Shown here: positions 32,144 to 40,144 of the stretch, piece by piece | Numbering within the stretch: position 1 is the first letter of the stretch | How the letters are laid out: every line of letters starts with the position of its first letter | Assembly (NCBI GenBank): GCA_031291035.1 | Contig: JAISLI010000028.1 | Location: forward strand, 1 to 40,640 | Source of the DNA: Desulfovibrio sp. | Lineage (GTDB): Bacteria > Desulfobacterota > Desulfovibrionia > Desulfovibrionales > Desulfovibrionaceae | Reading direction: 5' to 3' | DNA: 40,640 nucleotides | Translations under genes and position numbers: made by a program | Notes under the pieces: generated by a model | Told to the model about the DNA's origin: nothing | What the model saw: the letters and a program-made list of their open reading frames with translations, nothing else | The model's database searches: none

Positions 32144-34665
32144 TGCGACAGCCGCCGTTGCAGGCCCCGCTCATCTGGCAATATTATCTCGCCTTCTGGA
32201 TTCTCGGCATTCTTGGAGCTGTCTGGCTTAATCAGGCTCTCTTCTGTGCGCTGCTTCCGCCTTTTGTGGATTCCCGCCTCAGGCGGCCGCGCCGTCTTGC
32301 CCTTGCTTCTTTCATCTTTCTATGCGGGTGCCTGATTTCCGGATGGCGGCTTGCGGCCGTCTCCTTGCCCACGGGCCTGCCGGCGGACACCGGCGGAAGC
32401 CGAAAATCCGGTCTGTGCGGGGTTGTGCAGGATGTGCAGTCATTGCCGGACAACCGTCTGCGCGTCCTTCTGGAAAAGGCGCGTTTTCAGGACAACCCGC
32501 AAAATACGGAGACCGGACCAGTTCCCGGCCTTGTGGCCTGGACGTGGGAAAATCCTTCTTTCACGCCGCTGGCCGGGCAGAGCGTCTGTCTTGATCGTCG
32601 GCCGCGCCCGGCTCGCGGATTCGTCAACGAAGGAATGGAAGACTTTGGCGTGTGGTGGCGGGGGCACGGCGTGGCCTTGCTGGTATGGAGCAGGGAGGAG
32701 CAGGGAAATCCGCGTTTTTCCGGACAGGGAACCTTGGCGGCCCGCTGGCGCGAAAGCCTGCGGGAGAAATTTGTGACGGGCCTTGCGCCGGATGTCGCGC
32801 AAGCGCAGGGCCTCTCCGGCATGCCGCAGGGCAGTGCCCTGCTCCCGGCCCTGCTTTTCGGCGACCGCCGTTACATCCGGCAGCAAACCATAAACAATTT
32901 CTCGGCCGCCGCTCTGGCGCACAGTCTGGCTTTGTCAGGCCTGCATCTGGCCCTGGCCGGTCTTGTGGGGACGATGTGCGTTCTGGCCGCGGCAAGGGCA
33001 TACGCGCCGCTCTACCTCCGGAAGCCGCGTCTGACGTGGGCGGCGCTGGCAGCCTGCCCGCTGGCGCTTGTCTATCTTTGGCTGGGCAACGCGCCGCCAT
33101 CCCTCATACGGGCCGGCTGCATGCTGTGCATTCTGGCTTTCTGGCTTGCGCGCCAAAAGGCCCGGACCTTGCCTGACGTTCTGTGCGCGGCGGTGCTTTG
33201 CATTACCACTGCCGCTCCCCTGAGCGCGCTGGATACCGGCATGCGTCTTTCCGTGCTCTGTGTGGGCGCTATCGGACTGGCGCTGCCCCTTTTACGCGGC
33301 ATTCTTCCCCGGCGGGAGTGGGGGGACGGCGAATCCCGTTTCCGTCGCCTGTGCCGCGGGCTTTTACAGATACTGCTTCTTTCGCTGTCGATTCAGGTCA
33401 TGCTGCTGCCCCTGAATCTTCTGCTTTTCGGCAATGCCGGTCTGTGGTTTCCTCTGAATGCGCTCTGGTTGCCCCTCCTGGAATTTCTGGTGCTTCCCAG
33501 CGCCGCCCTGGGTCTTGTTCTGCAGGCGGTCGGCCTTGATTGGGCCGCGCATTTTGTCCTTGAGCTGGCCGCCGCGCCATGCCAGGAATTCGCGGATATG
33601 CTGGCGTGGTTGAACAGACACGGGCTTTTTGATATCCCGGCCTTTCTCCGTCCGCACTGGACATCCCTGCCCGCTTTCGCCGCTCTGGGCTGCGCTGCGG
33701 CATTGGCGGCGGGGAGGAAAACTCCCCTCAGGGCCGGACGTCGCCTGCTCGCGCTCGGATGCGTCCTGTTGTGCGCCGGCCCGTTTTTGCGCATTCAGGC
33801 GCGCGCCTCCGGCACAATCGGACTCAGCATGCTGGATGTGGGACAGGGCCAGTCCGTCGTGCTGGAGTTGCCGGGAGACATGCGTCTTTTGCTGGATGGA
33901 GGGGGGGGATCCTCTCCCCGCCTTGATATCGGCAAGGCGGTTGTTGCCCCCGTATTAAGCTACAATGCCGCGCCGCGTCTGACGGCGGTTCTCAACAGCC
34001 ATCCGGACACGGATCATCTGGGCGGCCTTTTGCATGTTCTCGGGGCCTTTGAGGTCAATGAAATTTTCGACAACGGGCAGCGGGCGGCCGGCGCGATGGA
34101 GCGGGAGTGGGAGGCTTTCGCGAGCCGCAGGCACAGTCTGCGGGCCGGAGACAGTCTGCTTCTGGAGCAGGCCGGTCCGGGACTGCGGCTTGAAGTGCTC
34201 TGGCCGCCGCAAGCCCCCGCGGGCGACGAAAAAGACAAGGAGCCCCACGGCAACGACGCCTCGCTGGTGCTGCGTTTGAGCCGCTTCGGACAGGGTCTGG
34301 CGCTTGTCCCCGGAGACTGCGGTCCGGCGGCGCTCAAAAAATTGCTGGTTTCGGGGCGGGATGTGCGCGCAAAAGTTCTGGTGGCGCCGCACCACGGTTC
34401 CGACAAAAGTTTCTGGCCGGATTTTTATAGGGCCGTCGGGCCGGAGGTTGTGCTGGCTTCCTGCGGCTTTCAGAACAGTCACGGGCACCCTGGGCCAAAA
34501 TTGCGGAACTGGCTCGCGCGGCGCGACATACCGTTGCTCACCACGGCGGAAAACGGACAGATACGCCTGACTTTCCCGCGGGACGGCGCTGTGCGGGCGG
34601 CGGGCAAATATGCTGCATCGCGGGGGCATTCAGTTCTTGATTTGAGGGTATTAACAATAGAATGA
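32143..34665 (+). CDS. comEC: ComEC/Rec2 DNA uptake channel protein
   Basis: An 840-residue inner membrane protein of the ComEC family, which moves single-stranded DNA into the cell during transformation. It has an N-terminal DUF4131-type region, the Competence membrane core (AAALAHSLALSGLHLALAG; many helices between about 240 and 550), and a C-terminal metallo-beta-lactamase-like domain: LSMLDVGQGQSVVLELP, HPDTDHLGGLL, VPGDCG and LVAPHHGSDKS. Metal ligands in HxDxDH form are present. The last ten or so residues (VLDLRVLTIE) lie over the end of a decayed IS1-type element and may not be native. No other competence genes are in view. Confidence 0.93.
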   Translation: MRQPPLQAPLIWQYYLAFWILGILGAVWLNQALFCALLPPFVDSRLRRPRRLALASFIFLCGCLISGWRLAAVSLPTGLPADTGGSRKSGLCGVVQDVQSLPDNRLRVLLEKARFQDNPQNTETGPVPGLVAWTWENPSFTPLAGQSVCLDRRPRPARGFVNEGMEDFGVWWRGHGVALLVWSREEQGNPRFSGQGTLAARWRESLREKFVTGLAPDVAQAQGLSGMPQGSALLPALLFGDRRYIRQQTINNFSAAALAHSLALSGLHLALAGLVGTMCVLAAARAYAPLYLRKPRLTWAALAACPLALVYLWLGNAPPSLIRAGCMLCILAFWLARQKARTLPDVLCAAVLCITTAAPLSALDTGMRLSVLCVGAIGLALPLLRGILPRREWGDGESRFRRLCRGLLQILLLSLSIQVMLLPLNLLLFGNAGLWFPLNALWLPLLEFLVLPSAALGLVLQAVGLDWAAHFVLELAAAPCQEFADMLAWLNRHGLFDIPAFLRPHWTSLPAFAALGCAAALAAGRKTPLRAGRRLLALGCVLLCAGPFLRIQARASGTIGLSMLDVGQGQSVVLELPGDMRLLLDGGGGSSPRLDIGKAVVAPVLSYNAAPRLTAVLNSHPDTDHLGGLLHVLGAFEVNEIFDNGQRAAGAMEREWEAFASRRHSLRAGDSLLLEQAGPGLRLEVLWPPQAPAGDEKDKEPHGNDASLVLRLSRFGQGLALVPGDCGPAALKKLLVSGRDVRAKVLVAPHHGSDKSFWPDFYRAVGPEVVLASCGFQNSHGHPGPKLRNWLARRDIPLLTTAENGQIRLTFPRDGAVRAAGKYAASRGHSVLDLRVLTIE

Positions 34666-35150
34666 TGCTATATCTTCCCTCACTCCGTTGACGTGAAAGC
34701 GTGCGAATAAAGCCATTGTCAGGTCTACCATGTGTAAAGACTTTGAAACCACAATTGATTTGCGTTTGAATCGGGCGAACCAATGCCGTTGACGGCAGTA
34801 GTTTCGTTCAATTTCGACTGTGCCGCTCTTGCCTATGACAATTGATCTTCTGGAATTTCAGTTGGATAGACATTCCAATCATCCGTAAAATAGTACCAAA
34901 TTTTCCACTTCCCGAGACGGCTTATCAATCCGGCAAGGGTTCCCTGACCACGATCCCCACATTCCCGGTCAATGAGCTGACCGGTATCGCGACAATAAGC
35001 CTTCCAGATCCAAAGTTTGTTTTTTAAACGCGGATAGTGCCGCATCTCGTCCAACTCGACGACAACAACCTCACGGGGTTCCGGTTTGTGGATGAAAAAA
35101 GAGAGCGTGGGACGGAAAAAGACAACAGAACGGCAAAGGGGCGATTGTAC
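34651..35150 (-). pseudogene. IS1-family transposase remnant, frameshifted
   Basis: On the minus strand, one frame (from about 35150 to 34833) reads VVVVELDEMRHYPRL, NKLWIWKAYCRDTGQLID and YYFTDDWNVYPTEIP, which are the DDE-domain landmarks of IS1 InsB-type transposases. The C-terminal part continues in another frame as GKSGTVEIERNYCRQRHWF, then KRKSIVVSKSLHMVD and LTMALF, ending at a stop at 34651-34653. A frameshift near 34840 therefore splits the gene. The N-terminal zinc-finger/HTH part is not recognisable upstream, and stops appear in that direction. The tail overlaps the 3' end of comEC. The element is dead. Confidence 0.75.
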
Positions 35151-35278
35151 GCGCCTTGTCCAAATTCGTGTCTGTTTCTGGAGAGTTTCACGTTTGTCGC
35201 CTCGCCAATCCGATTATAATCCCGCGAGATTCACGCCGTGCCATTGCCCTATCCTCCAAAACTTCGTGTACACAACTC

Positions 35279-35764
35279 TCATTGCGATAAAGCACTACGC
35301 CAGTTGGAGTAGCAAGCCCGACATAAGCCGTATACGCAATGAGCCTGCTCCTCCGGGAAAAAATCATATTCCCGCGCCAGTTCCGATTGCACCTGTTCCA
35401 GTTTCCGGCTGCATATTTCGATCACAGCGCCGCATTTTCTGCAGACCAAATGGTCATGGCGCCTCGGTGCGAGTACTGCTTCAAAGCGGGTAGGGCCTTC
35501 GTTTCCCCGCAGTTCCATGACAAGGCCGATATCTTTCAACAACCGCAATGTGCGATAGACGGTGGTCATGCCCATACCCGGGTTCGTTTTTTTGATTTCG
35601 TCGTACAGCTCACCAATGGTGGGATGTCCGCGCATGGCATAAAGCTGAGCCGCAATGGACATCCTCTGTCTGGTTATGTATTGCCCCTTTCCTTTCATTA
35701 CAGCCTGGACTCGCCTCTGGTATTGATTCATCGCGCTATTACGCGACAGATCATTCGTCATCAT
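35279..35764 (-). CDS. Fur-family metal-responsive repressor
   Basis: A 161-residue Fur-family regulator. Winged-helix part: QRMSIAAQLYAMRGHPTIGELYDEI and MGMTTVYRTLRLLKDIGLV. Metal/dimer part: APRRHDHLVCRKCGAVIEIC and a C-terminal CVYGLCRACYSNW, giving two CxxC pairs for structural zinc. Whether it senses iron, manganese, zinc or peroxide cannot be told. ATG at 35764 is chosen for the GGAGGGAAGGAC site; the frame upstream to 36127 is a shadow of the marR gene. It overlaps the end of that gene by 14 bases and ends a three-gene operon. Confidence 0.9.
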   Translation of the reverse strand: MMTNDLSRNSAMNQYQRRVQAVMKGKGQYITRQRMSIAAQLYAMRGHPTIGELYDEIKKTNPGMGMTTVYRTLRLLKDIGLVMELRGNEGPTRFEAVLAPRRHDHLVCRKCGAVIEICSRKLEQVQSELAREYDFFPEEQAHCVYGLCRACYSNWRSALSQ

Positions 35765-36362
35765 GTCCTTCCCTCCCTGTCGGAACACGATACCCATGAT
35801 GGCCGGAGACTTCCCCGCCGCCATGCGCGTGGTGCTCATGCCCGTGCCGGCCATGATGACCGTGACCGCCTCGCCCGTGCGGATGTCCGGCTCCGTGATC
35901 ATGGTGATGGGCATAGCCGGAGGTATCCTTTTCCAAAGCGCGAACAACCTTGTCCAAAAGTTCCGCCAACCGCTGCCGTTCATCTTCGGAAAGGGAGGCA
36001 AAGGGACTATCCGCGCTTTTCCGTCTAGCATCCTCACTGGCCGCAACAGCGGCGGAGCCCTGCCCGGTGACGGTAATAACAAAATTGCGCTTGTCCTGTT
36101 CATCACGTTCGCGTTCAATGAAACCACGGTGCTCCAATTTGCCCAAAACTTCGCTCAGGGAAGCCGAACGGACATTGAGCATTTCCAACAGGTCACGCTG
36201 ATTCATGGAATTCCTGTCCTTGAGCAGGGCGAGCACGCGCATTTGCGCGTGCTCCGTGTGCCCATGATGGTGATACGCACGAGCCATAAGCTTGAAGGCG
36301 CGATAAAAAAGCGAGGTCAGGTTTTCACCACTCGCGACTGTTGGGGTATGACTTTCGTTCAT
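35751..36362 (-). CDS. MarR-family regulator with a histidine-rich tail
   Basis: A 203-residue regulator. The winged helix-turn-helix is clear: MRVLALLKDRNSMNQRDLLEM, NVRSASLSEVLGKLEHRGFIER and DKRNFVITVTGQG. The last 55 or so residues (from YAHHHDHGAGHPHG on) hold 17 histidines by my count with many Gly and no predicted fold, and a second small cluster AYHHHGHTEH lies near the N-terminus. The tail looks like a metal-binding extension. ATG at 36362 is chosen because AAGGAAACTGAT precedes it; ATG at 36386 lies inside the previous gene. One base separates it from the small Cys/His-rich gene. Confidence 0.88.
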   Translation of the reverse strand: MNESHTPTVASGENLTSLFYRAFKLMARAYHHHGHTEHAQMRVLALLKDRNSMNQRDLLEMLNVRSASLSEVLGKLEHRGFIERERDEQDKRNFVITVTGQGSAAVAASEDARRKSADSPFASLSEDERQRLAELLDKVVRALEKDTSGYAHHHDHGAGHPHGRGGHGHHGRHGHEHHAHGGGEVSGHHGYRVPTGREGHDDE

Positions 36363-36363
36363 A

Positions 36364-36603
36364 TCAGTTTCCTTTTGATTCCGCATACGCGGTTCCCTTG
36401 CCGCAAGCAGGAGCCGTCAAAGGGCAATGCTTGTCACAGAGGGGACATAGGGTGGAAATCCCTTCACCAATCCCGGCAGGTGAGGCGCTCCGCATACCCC
36501 GATTACCGTGGGGGTATCTTGAGTGGCAGTGCTCATGTTTGTGCCCATACCCGTGGAAACAGTGATGCGCGGAATGCCGGATTTTTGCAAAAAATTTAAA
36601 CAT
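36364..36603 (-). CDS. Small Cys/His-rich protein, first gene of the MarR-Fur operon
   Basis: A 79-residue protein I cannot name. The N-terminal half is His-rich (HHCFHGYGHKHEHCH) and the second half has LCPLCDKHCPLTAPACGKG, a C-x2-C-x3-C-x6-C set suited to zinc or iron-sulfur binding. There is no signal peptide. It is real by several signs: an AAGGAG site six bases before the ATG, a TTGACT/TATAGT promoter about 45 bases upstream, and tight coupling to marR and fur. A metal-binding or metallochaperone role is inference. Confidence 0.75.
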   Translation of the reverse strand: MFKFFAKIRHSAHHCFHGYGHKHEHCHSRYPHGNRGMRSASPAGIGEGISTLCPLCDKHCPLTAPACGKGTAYAESKGN

Positions 36604-36644
36604 ACAGGTCTCCTTATGCCGTTTAGAAGGTGCCTTTTGTTTGA

Positions 36645-36673
36645 ACTATATATTCGCGCCCGTGACCAGTCAA
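36645..36673 (-). promoter_or_regulatory. Sigma70-type promoter of the Cys/His protein-marR-fur operon
   Basis: Read on the minus strand: TTGACT (36673-36668), 17 bases, TATAGT (36650-36645). This is a near-consensus promoter with ideal spacing, 41 bases before the ATG at 36603. Autoregulation by the encoded MarR or Fur protein would be usual for such operons, but I could not identify a convincing operator palindrome. Confidence 0.75.
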
Positions 36674-36721
36674 GAGAAAAATGAAGGGGCCTTTATTTTA
36701 AAACATGGCCCAGCGAAAGAT

Positions 36722-36759
36722 GGGGCATTCATTGATGCCATGGCAAAAATGAATGCCCC
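36722..36759 (-). terminator. Perfect 12-bp inverted repeat between the conjugation remnant and the metal operon
   Basis: GGGGCATTCATT and AATGAATGCCCC pair perfectly around a 14-base loop that itself contains GCCATGGC. It lies after the end of the TraM/TraU-like remnant on the same strand, so a terminator role is likely, though only ATCTTTC follows instead of a T-run. A second 8-bp stem (36852-36859 with 36869-36876) lies closer to that remnant. Confidence 0.45.
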
Positions 36760-36902
36760 GCTGTGCAGGGAAAAATGTGTAAGATGTAAGATAAAATGGG
36801 AAAGAATAACTTAAAGCAGACAGCATAAAAATCTTTCTTTGACGTTCGTACCGCGCCCGGCGCAGCAGCGGGCGCGAGGGACGGAAGGCAAGGCATTCAG
36901 GC

Positions 36903-37583
36903 TTACTGATTCGCCATCGGCTCATCGCGCTTTTTTCTCGCCTGTTCCAGCGACACATCCGGATAGCCGCCGAAGGTCTCTGAAAATGTTTTCGTTGAGC
37001 AGGAGCCTGTGCAATTCCGGCAGGGCGTTGGGCCGGTACGGCCTTGGCTTGCTGCCGTTGGTGAGATCGGAAAGTTCCTCGTAGGCGAGGTCAATAGCCC
37101 GACCAAGCAGTCCCGGAACTCCTTCGCCCCCGGCGCGGCCCCTTCTTCCAGAGACGTGCAGAACAGGGCCAGGAGATTGACCAGAAACGCCTTGTGCGAC
37201 GGCAGCGGCTTGCGGTTGCCGAGCGGCAGATCAAACGGATTGACGGCGAAATCCGGAGTCATCCGCAGCCGGTGATACGCCTTCAGAAGGCCCTGTTGGG
37301 TCAGCACGGGCTTGTCCAAAGGAATCAGAGGCGCAAGGCGCAAATCCGGCGTGGCCGCGAAATAGCGTGGCGTGGGCCGGGTCAGTACCAGCAGCGCTAT
37401 CACCGCCACGGCGGCGACCAGGGCGAGAACCAGCCCTGTCGCCAGCTTCATGCTCCTCTGGTATTGCAGCCTGTACCAGCTCAGCCCACCAATGACCGCT
37501 TCCGCGTTGTAGGCGGGCGGAATCGCTTCCGCCCGCGCCTGTTCCCCGGCCTGCGGCGGCGTTTTCTTTTTGAAGAAACTCAT
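36903..37583 (-). pseudogene. Conjugation remnant: TraM/DotI N-terminus joined to TraU/DotO-like fragment
   Basis: From ATG 37583 the product begins like IncI TraM / Dot-Icm DotI (IcmL): SWYRLQYQRSMKLATGLVLA, one membrane helix, then YFAATPDLRLAPLIPLDKP. After about residue 100 it switches to RMTPDFAVNPFDLPLGNRK and PLPSHKAFLVNLLALF, which resembles the TraU/DotO (IcmB) VirB4-like ATPase. Near 37110 the match changes frame and continues as LLGRAIDLAYEELSDL and PRPYRPNALPELHRLL, ending at 36922. So two type IVB conjugation genes were fused by deletion and then frameshifted. The frame given ends at 36903, but its last 70 residues are out of phase. Family calls are from memory of motifs. Confidence 0.6.
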
Positions 37584-37593
37584 GCCGCCCCCC

Positions 37594-37758
37594 CTACAGA
37601 CCGAGTTCGCCCAAGCCGGAAGTCTGATCGCTTCCAAACAGGGTTGCTGAACCGGACCCCAAAAACTCGCCTACCCCCAAAAGCAGCGCCCCGATAATGA
37701 CCTTGGTAAGCCCCCGGCCCGGTGATTGCTGGCCTTGGCTGTGCGCGGCATTATACAT
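37594..37758 (-). CDS. Possible small membrane protein upstream of the TraM/DotI remnant
   Basis: A 54-residue frame from ATG 37758 to TAG 37594, ending 10 bases before the TraM-like start. It has a single hydrophobic segment (KVIIGALLLGVGEFLGSGS) and a Gly-rich tail. Position and shape would suit a small conjugation membrane protein, as IncI operons have short genes before traM. TATAAT lies about 25 bases upstream, but the ribosome binding site is poor and no family match is claimed. Confidence 0.4.
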   Translation of the reverse strand: MYNAAHSQGQQSPGRGLTKVIIGALLLGVGEFLGSGSATLFGSDQTSGLGELGL

Positions 37759-37823
37759 ATCAGCGCTTATTGACTGATATTATACTGGTATATTTGATAA
37801 AAAAATATTTTTAAAAAAAGATA

Positions 37824-37863
37824 CCCCGGCAGTTACCCCGAAATTTTCGGGATGCTGCCGGGC
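37824..37863 (-). terminator. Hairpin terminator, minus strand
   Basis: CCCGGCAG (37825-37832) pairs with CTGCCGGG (37855-37862), with an inner CCCGAAA/TTTCGGG-like stem. On the minus strand it is followed by TATCTTTTTTT. It would end transcripts coming from the FGE-like gene and its remnant. Confidence 0.7.
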
Positions 37864-38134
37864 GTCAATAGACCGTTTTGGACGAGAAGAGAGAGGTGAG
37901 AGTAGATGCCCTTCTTAATTGAAAGGCGGGGGATTCCTTTACTCTATGTTTTTATCCTGATTATCTGCCTTTATTCAGTAATTCCACAAAATCGCCCCTA
38001 CGTCGAGGCAGCTTGCGCTGCCCAAGGTGAAAGTCAAAATACACTTGCCTCGCCAAAGGGACAGGCGGGCTTCACGTCATACCGCTTCCTCTGGTTGCTC
38101 CGTGCGTTTGCCGCGCCTGTTCCCCCTGTTCTTG

Positions 38135-38220
38135 CTACTCTGGGGAGAGGGCAAGCCAGAAGCCGTAGCAGGGGCTGTGTTGATTGTGAAAACCGTTACC
38201 CCGTTTGACCACCAAGGGGT
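38135..38220 (-). pseudogene. C-terminal remnant of an FGE-like gene copy
   Basis: On the minus strand this reads NQHSPCYGFWLALSPE and a stop, matching the end of the intact neighbour (SSGFRLALSPE). The following roughly 75-100 bases also match the 3' flank of the intact gene, with shared AGCGG-ATG and CCTGT blocks. So a whole gene end plus flank was duplicated and one copy decayed. Confidence 0.65.
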
Positions 38221-38325
38221 AGGAATCGATGATGCTGCCAGCCCTGGCGGGAACAGGCTGGCTTTACGGCATTCCGCTCCCTCCGGTCACTTCATGCCGC
38301 TCGCCCCGCATGTTCCCCCTGTCTG

Positions 38326-39984
38326 TTACTCTGGGGAGAGGGCCAGCCGAAAACCGCTGCTGTCGTCGCGGGCGTCCGGCGAATCGTGGACCCGGTAGGC
38401 CGAGCGGCAGCTCCCGGCATCGCCGCCCCAACTCCCGCCCCGTAGCACGCGGTTTGAGCCGGAGGACGGACCCTTGGGATCGGTCATAGCGGCGGACGGA
38501 TAGTCCATATACCGGTCCCTCACCCATTCCAGGACATTGCCGTACATGTCATACAATCCATAGGGATTCGGCTTCTTCCGCCCCACAGGATGCGTCGTTT
38601 CTCCTGAATTCGTTTTAAACCACGCGTAGGCGTCCAGTTGGCGCTCCGCTTCCTCCCGGGTCTCAGGTCTTTTCATGAAAAAAAACATGGCATCCGTCCC
38701 CCCTCTGGCCGCGTATTCCCACTCCGCTTCCGTGGGCAGACGGTAGCGGTTGTGCCCTTCCTTCTGGTTCAGGCGTTTGATAAACTCCTGCGTATCCTTC
38801 CAGGACACCCGCTCCACAGGGTTATCCCGTCCTTTGAACCGGCTCGGATTGTTGCCCATCACCGCCGTCCACTGCGCCTGCGTCACCTCATGCCTGCCCA
38901 GGTAAAAAGGCCTGCTGAGCGTCACCTGATGCCGCGGACTTGCGCCGAGAACGCCCGGCTCCCCCATCGTGAACGATCCGGCGGGAATGAGAACGAATTC
39001 CATGTCTATACTGTTGACGCGCGTTTTGGGCGGTTCCGTGCCCGCCGCAGGCTTGGAGGCCAACCGTGGAGCGGCGCTCTCCGTTGTTGCCGGGGCGGCG
39101 GCGCCGGTGGACGGAGCGGAAGGATCCTCTTCCAAGGAGAGGGCCAGCCGGAAACCAAAGTTACTGGTCCGAAATGGGCCCATCGTAAGATCGTAGCGTT
39201 CGGCCGAACGGCAGTTCAGTGATTTGCTTTCAAAAGTCCCGCCCCGAAACACGCGGCTGTAGCCGGAAGGCGGCCCCTTGGGGTCGCTGTCCGGAGAATT
39301 GGAGTAATATTCTTCATCAAACCAGTCCTGCACCCATTCCCAGACATTGCCGTACACGTCATACAATCCATAGGGATTCGGCTTCTTCTGCCCCACAGGA
39401 TGCGTCGTTTTCCCCGAATTCTTTCTAAACCATGCGTAGGCGTCCAGTTGGCGCTCCGCTTCCTCCAGAGTCTTCGGATTTTTGAAAAAAAACATGGTAT
39501 CCGTCCCTCCTCTGGCCGCGTATTCCCATTCCGCCTCCGTGGGCAGACGGTAGCGGTTGTGCCCTTCCAACTGGTTCAGGCGCTTGATGAATTCCTGCGC
39601 GGCACCCCAGTCAACACCGTCCACCGGATTGCTCCGGCCTTCGAAAGAGCTTGGATTGTCGCCCATCACCGCCATCCATTGCGCCTGCGTCACCTCATAC
39701 CTGCCCAGGTAAAAAGGCTTGCTGATGCTCACCTTGTGGGCCGGTTTCTCCGTATCGCTGCCAATTTTTTTCATAATATCGCGCCCACCAAGAAGCGCCC
39801 CGCCCGGAAGCGCAATGGCATCAATATCGTCGGCCGTCCCCATCGTGAACGAACCCGACGGGATCAGCACAAACTCCATGCCGATGCTGTTGGTATAGGT
39901 TTTGTCGGCGGCCTGGACGGAAAACGCGCCGCCGGACAGAAACAACGGCAAAAGGGAAAAGCAGATCACGACAAAACGCATCAT
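38326..39984 (-). CDS. Secreted protein with two tandem FGE/sulfatase-modifying-factor-like domains
   Basis: A 552-residue protein with a signal peptide (residues 1-25, FVVICFSLLPLFLSGGAFS). Two FGE-sulfatase domains follow (about 30-285 and 321-552), joined by an Ala/Pro/Ser linker. Each has MEFVLIP-GSFTMG, YLGR-EVTQAQW-AVMG-NPS, YRLPTEAEWEYAARGGTD, NPYGLYD-YGNV-EWV and a final GFRLALS. The domains are near-copies at DNA level in places. Each keeps the Cys of CRSA (Cys258 in domain 1), but the partner Cys five residues earlier is Ser or Gly, so true formylglycine generation is doubtful. A CAGGAGGATTTTCC site precedes the ATG. No sulfatase gene is adjacent. Confidence 0.85.
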   Translation of the reverse strand: MMRFVVICFSLLPLFLSGGAFSVQAADKTYTNSIGMEFVLIPSGSFTMGTADDIDAIALPGGALLGGRDIMKKIGSDTEKPAHKVSISKPFYLGRYEVTQAQWMAVMGDNPSSFEGRSNPVDGVDWGAAQEFIKRLNQLEGHNRYRLPTEAEWEYAARGGTDTMFFFKNPKTLEEAERQLDAYAWFRKNSGKTTHPVGQKKPNPYGLYDVYGNVWEWVQDWFDEEYYSNSPDSDPKGPPSGYSRVFRGGTFESKSLNCRSAERYDLTMGPFRTSNFGFRLALSLEEDPSAPSTGAAAPATTESAAPRLASKPAAGTEPPKTRVNSIDMEFVLIPAGSFTMGEPGVLGASPRHQVTLSRPFYLGRHEVTQAQWTAVMGNNPSRFKGRDNPVERVSWKDTQEFIKRLNQKEGHNRYRLPTEAEWEYAARGGTDAMFFFMKRPETREEAERQLDAYAWFKTNSGETTHPVGRKKPNPYGLYDMYGNVLEWVRDRYMDYPSAAMTDPKGPSSGSNRVLRGGSWGGDAGSCRSAYRVHDSPDARDDSSGFRLALSPE

Positions 39985-40144
39985 GGAAAATCCTCCTGAC
40001 AGTTGAATGTTCGAGACGGTTCACAGTGCCGTCAGCGCACCGGCAAAATGCTTGCCGGGTGAGAGAATCGGAATGGGATACAACTATCCGATTGCGGGAC
40101 AAAAGGCAAAAATTTGATTGTGAGTGGTGTCAAGAAGGATTGCG

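Larger units (their letters stand above)
37759..38325. other. Gene-poor stretch with terminator and decayed FGE-like copy
   Basis: No intact gene is supported over these 567 bases. It holds an AT-rich promoter-like segment (37759-37820), a hairpin terminator (37824-37863), and a roughly 170-base segment (about 38050-38220) that repeats the end and 3' flank of the tandem FGE-like gene. A plus-strand frame at 37906-38208 starts with a hydrophobic stretch but runs antisense through that repeat, so I did not call it. Confidence 0.5.

Noticed and set aside
36698..36958. Minus-strand 86-codon frame between the metal operon and the conjugation remnant
   Set aside because: It crosses the long inverted repeat at 36722-36759 and has no family features.
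37906..38208. Plus-strand 100-codon frame beginning with a hydrophobic stretch
   Set aside because: Its second half is antisense to the FGE-like remnant and low in complexity. The first 40 residues could be a small membrane peptide but nothing else supports it.
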